DNA from: Oscillibacter sp.
GTDB lineage: Bacteria > Bacillota > Clostridia > Oscillospirales > Oscillospiraceae
DNA length: 60,896 bases
Reading direction: 5' to 3'
Assembly (NCBI GenBank): GCA_014799925.1
Contig: JAAVHC010000043.1
Location: 1 to 60,896, forward strand
Part shown: positions 58,637 through 60,896 of the stretch, in pieces
Layout of the letters: each line of letters starts with the position of its first letter
How positions within the stretch are numbered: position 1 is the first letter of the stretch
Made by a program: the position numbers and the translations under genes
Notes under the pieces: model-generated
Database searches by the model: none
Seen by the model: only the letters and a program-made list of their open reading frames with translations
What the model was told of the DNA's origin: nothing

Positions 58637-60053
58637 ACGTATTCTCTCTGCTGATGGGCTGGCGGATCAGCAGGCGGCCCAGGTCCTTCGCGTTGAAGGG
58701 ACAGATGGGATAGAGATACCCTTTCCCCAGAATGGGCCTGGTGGTAGCCAGCAGAATGAGCAGCACGAGGATGCCTCCCGCCAGGCCCCATACGTCGAAC
58801 AGGGCCACCAGAATCAGGAGCATCATCCGCGTCAGCTTCAGGGCGTACCCCAGCTCGAAGGAGGGCTGGGCAAAGTTGGCGATGGCCACGAAAGCCATAT
58901 AGACCAGCACCTCCGGCACCAGCCACCTGGCCTGGACGGCGAAGTCCCCCAGGATCAGCGCTCCCAGCATACTGAAAGAATTGCTCAGCGCGTCCGGCGT
59001 GTTCAGGCTGGCCAGCTTCAGCAGGTCCACCACGAAGTCCAGCAGCAGCAGCTGCACCAGCAGCGGCACGCTCCCCGGCTCCTCGGGGACGATGAAGCTG
59101 AGAACCTCCGGCACCCGGCTTGCGTCCTTCACCAGCAGATACCACACCGGCGTGATGAACAGCGCCAGCAGCATCACGATCACCCGCAGCCAGCGGAGGT
59201 AGGTTCCCACCAGAGGCGGGAAATAGAAGTCGTTGGCCTCCTCCATAAAGTCAAACAGCGACGTGGGCAGCAGCATGACCGAGGGGGAATTATCTACCAG
59301 CAGTATAATACTTCCCTCCATAACACATGCCGTAGCCGTGTCGGGCCGCTCCGTATAGCGGACCTTGGGGAAGGGGTTGTACCACTGGGGCTTGACGATG
59401 GCCTCGGCCACGCTCTCCTGGCTCATGGAAATGGAACTCACGTTGATGGCGTCCAGTTTTCGCCGCAGCTCCTCCAGGTCGCCCTGATTGACCTGATTGT
59501 CCATATAGGCCAGCACCACGTCGGTCTGGCTGCGTCCCCCCACCTTGTGGCTCTCCAGGGTAAAATGAGGATCCCGGATGCGGCGGCGGAGAAGGGCGGT
59601 ATTCTGCACCATGGTCTCGGTAAAGCCGTCATGACTGCCCCGGAGGACCTTGCCGTCGGAAGGCTCCTCCACGCCGCGGCCGGGGAACTTCTTCGCGTCG
59701 ATCATGGCGCAGTAATCGAAGCCCTCCAGCAGCAGGATGGTCTTGCCAATAAAGGCCCCGCTGAGGATCTTGTCGATGCTGTTCTCGCAGTCCACCTCGC
59801 AGAAGGTGACGCAGTGGTCGATGAATTCCTGCATATTGCTCAATCCCTGCCCCAGGGCCGCGCCCTGGCCCAGCAGGAAGGAGGTGATGCGCTCGATCAC
59901 CCCGTCGTCGCCATAGCCGTCGATGACGTACAGCCGTCCCTTCCACTGGCCGATATAGAGGTCCCGGCTGATGACGTCGTAGTTCCGTCCCACGCCCAGC
60001 AGCTCGTCCAGCTTCTTCTGATTCTCGGAAAGGTTTGTGGTCAATTGTTCCAT
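58635..60053 (-). CDS. spoVAF: Spore germination protein, SpoVAF/GerA A-subunit family
   Basis: The protein has 472 residues. The N-terminal ~270 residues are the soluble GerA domain (GRNYDVISRDLYIG, then HKVGGRSQTDVVLAYMDNQVNQ and a conserved NPFPKVRYTERPD segment). The rest is membrane-embedded with about five to six helices (LRVIVMLLALFITPVWYLLV and others). The sequence and the single-gene setting favour SpoVAF over a full gerA operon, since no B or C subunit genes lie beside it. In Bacillus, SpoVAF helps amplify ion release during germination. GGAGGAAAAACG precedes the ATG. Confidence 0.87.
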   Translation of the reverse strand: MEQLTTNLSENQKKLDELLGVGRNYDVISRDLYIGQWKGRLYVIDGYGDDGVIERITSFLLGQGAALGQGLSNMQEFIDHCVTFCEVDCENSIDKILSGAFIGKTILLLEGFDYCAMIDAKKFPGRGVEEPSDGKVLRGSHDGFTETMVQNTALLRRRIRDPHFTLESHKVGGRSQTDVVLAYMDNQVNQGDLEELRRKLDAINVSSISMSQESVAEAIVKPQWYNPFPKVRYTERPDTATACVMEGSIILLVDNSPSVMLLPTSLFDFMEEANDFYFPPLVGTYLRWLRVIVMLLALFITPVWYLLVKDASRVPEVLSFIVPEEPGSVPLLVQLLLLDFVVDLLKLASLNTPDALSNSFSMLGALILGDFAVQARWLVPEVLVYMAFVAIANFAQPSFELGYALKLTRMMLLILVALFDVWGLAGGILVLLILLATTRPILGKGYLYPICPFNAKDLGRLLIRQPISRENT

Positions 60054-60139
60054 CGTTTTTCCTCCGCAGTCCCATTGTCTTCTGGTAGTATCTGCGGAAA
60101 AGAAAAACTTATTACTTCAAAATGCGAATCAAGTAGTGA

Positions 60140-60168
60140 TTGAAAACAACTGGATTTTATGGTATAAT
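60140..60168 (+). promoter_or_regulatory. Promoter of hpt
   Basis: The boxes are TTGAAA (60140-60145) and TATAAT (60163-60168) with a 17-bp spacer, 32 bp before the start codon. Confidence 0.75.
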
Positions 60169-60200
60169 TAGTAAGATCACATAAAAAGGAGAAAGACAAC

Positions 60201-60752
60201 ATGGGCATGATGGATCAGGACATTTTGAAGGTGCTGTACACCGAAAAGCAGATCGCGGCCCGCATCGAGGCCATGGGCGCGGAGATGTACGAGAATCTGA
60301 AGGATAAGGACCCGCTGTTCATCAGCGTCCTGCGGGGGGCGTTCATCTTTATGGCGGACGTTGTCCGGGCCTGCCAGGTGAAGAGCGACGTGGAGTTCAT
60401 CGCGGTGTCCTCCTACGGCAACGCCACCAGCACATCCGGCGCGGTGCAGATCACCCACGACATCCAGCAGGATATCACCGGGCGGAATCTGGTGGTCATT
60501 GAGGACATTCTGGACTCCGGAAACACGCTGTACTTTTTGAAGCAGTATTTCATGACCAAGGGGGCGGCCTCCGTCTCCATCTGCACGCTGCTGGATAAGC
60601 CCAGCAGAAGAACAAAAGCGATCATGGCCGATTACATTGGCTTTGTCGTTCCCGATGAGTTCGTTGTGGGCTATGGGCTGGACTATTGTCAGAAGTATCG
60701 CAACCTGCCCTATATCGGGGTGCTGAAGCCTGAGGTCTACCAGGGGAAATAA
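60201..60752 (+). CDS. hpt: Hypoxanthine phosphoribosyltransferase
   Basis: This 183-residue purine salvage enzyme makes IMP and GMP from hypoxanthine and guanine with PRPP. The PRPP-binding motif is VVIEDILDSGNTL near 97-109, the flexible loop region SSYGNATSTSGAVQI lies near 72-86, and the purine-contact segment is YIGFVVPDEFVVGYGLDY near 140. The length is normal. AAGGAG lies 9 bases ahead of the ATG. With guaD in the same window it completes part of guanine use, but the genes are far apart. Confidence 0.95.
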   Translation: MGMMDQDILKVLYTEKQIAARIEAMGAEMYENLKDKDPLFISVLRGAFIFMADVVRACQVKSDVEFIAVSSYGNATSTSGAVQITHDIQQDITGRNLVVIEDILDSGNTLYFLKQYFMTKGAASVSICTLLDKPSRRTKAIMADYIGFVVPDEFVVGYGLDYCQKYRNLPYIGVLKPEVYQGK

Positions 60753-60784
60753 CCTGTGCCTTTACTGTAACTCCGGGGGCTGCG

Positions 60785-60896
60785 CGCCCAAGATTCTGCA
60801 ACGGCCACATCGAGTGGCCGTGCAGAATTGAATTGTGCATGACCCCTCCGTGAAGCGCCGCAAGGCGGCGCTTATAGCGCTAAGCCGGCCGCAGGC
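60785..60896 (-). repeat. R1 repeat copy 5 and hairpins at the right end
   Basis: The reverse complement reads GGGGTCATGCACAATTCAA, TTCTGCACGGCCACTCGATG and TGGCCG, matching copy 1 at about 140-210. A stem ACGGCCAC/GTGGCCGT surrounds ATCGA. Small hairpins (GCGCCGC-AAG-GCGGCGC) follow to the end, as at the left end of the window but inverted. Confidence 0.6.

Overview
The window looks like one contig from a spore-forming, high-GC Gram-positive anaerobe of the Clostridia, most like the Oscillospiraceae (Flavonifractor/Lawsonibacter/Oscillibacter type). This is inferred from the yqfC-yqfD-phoH-ybeY-era-recO cluster, a SpoVAF/GerA-type germination protein, three SLH-anchored envelope proteins, strong AGGAGG ribosome sites, low-GC-type sigma-A promoters and a guanine riboswitch. 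No rRNA, tRNA, phage, IS transposase or CRISPR array is visible. Both ends fall in a dispersed hairpin-rich repeat (R1), which suggests that the contig was broken at repeats.

Layout: (1) 0.3-7.6 kb, minus: a secreted-protein operon with a giant dockerin-bearing M60 (mucinase-type) metallopeptidase, an SLH surface protein with a cohesin-like domain, a small conserved protein and a lipoprotein nuclease. (2) 7.7-12.8 kb, minus: a response regulator, a sensor-less histidine kinase and a MacB/FtsX-type ABC transporter. (3) 12.9-19.3 kb: a charged helical protein, a HAD hydrolase, then a guanine riboswitch separated from guanine deaminase (guaD) by an AT-rich beta-lactamase-fold serine hydrolase, then an SLH-transglutaminase protein. 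(4) 19.4-24.6 kb, minus: ExoIII, YhaM, DnaI- and DnaD-like replication proteins, and an SLH protein behind a structured leader RNA. (5) 25.1-27.8 kb: a TetM-like ribosomal GTPase fused to a Rae1/YacP NYN nuclease domain.

(6) 28.0-33.1 kb, plus: a DUF1538 membrane protein with a tandem PII-like protein and a flavodoxin-fold reductase, then RNase Y. (7) 33.1-37.1 kb: a ~500-bp structured noncoding repeat (R2 copy A), a BceR-type operator and a BceAB-type transporter. (8) 37.3-46.1 kb, minus: MFS/SDR pair with a possible leader-peptide attenuator, UvrC, TraX-like protein, amidohydrolase, HPr and MutS2. (9) 46.2-52.6 kb, minus: recO, flavodoxin, GNAT, era, ybeY, phoH, yqfD, yqfC. (10) 52.6-55.6 kb, plus: R2 copy B, then a YtrA-like GntR regulator with its palindromic operator and an ABC-2-type transporter. 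(11) 55.9-60.9 kb: coiled-coil protein, YyaL-like thioredoxin-domain protein, SpoVAF-like protein and hpt.

The strongest candidates for something undescribed are the R2 element, whose two diverged copies keep the same stems by compensatory changes, including one long-range helix; the translation-GTPase/A-site-nuclease fusion; and the dockerin-M60/cohesin-like SLH pair. The riboswitch cut off from guaD is the clearest evolutionary story.
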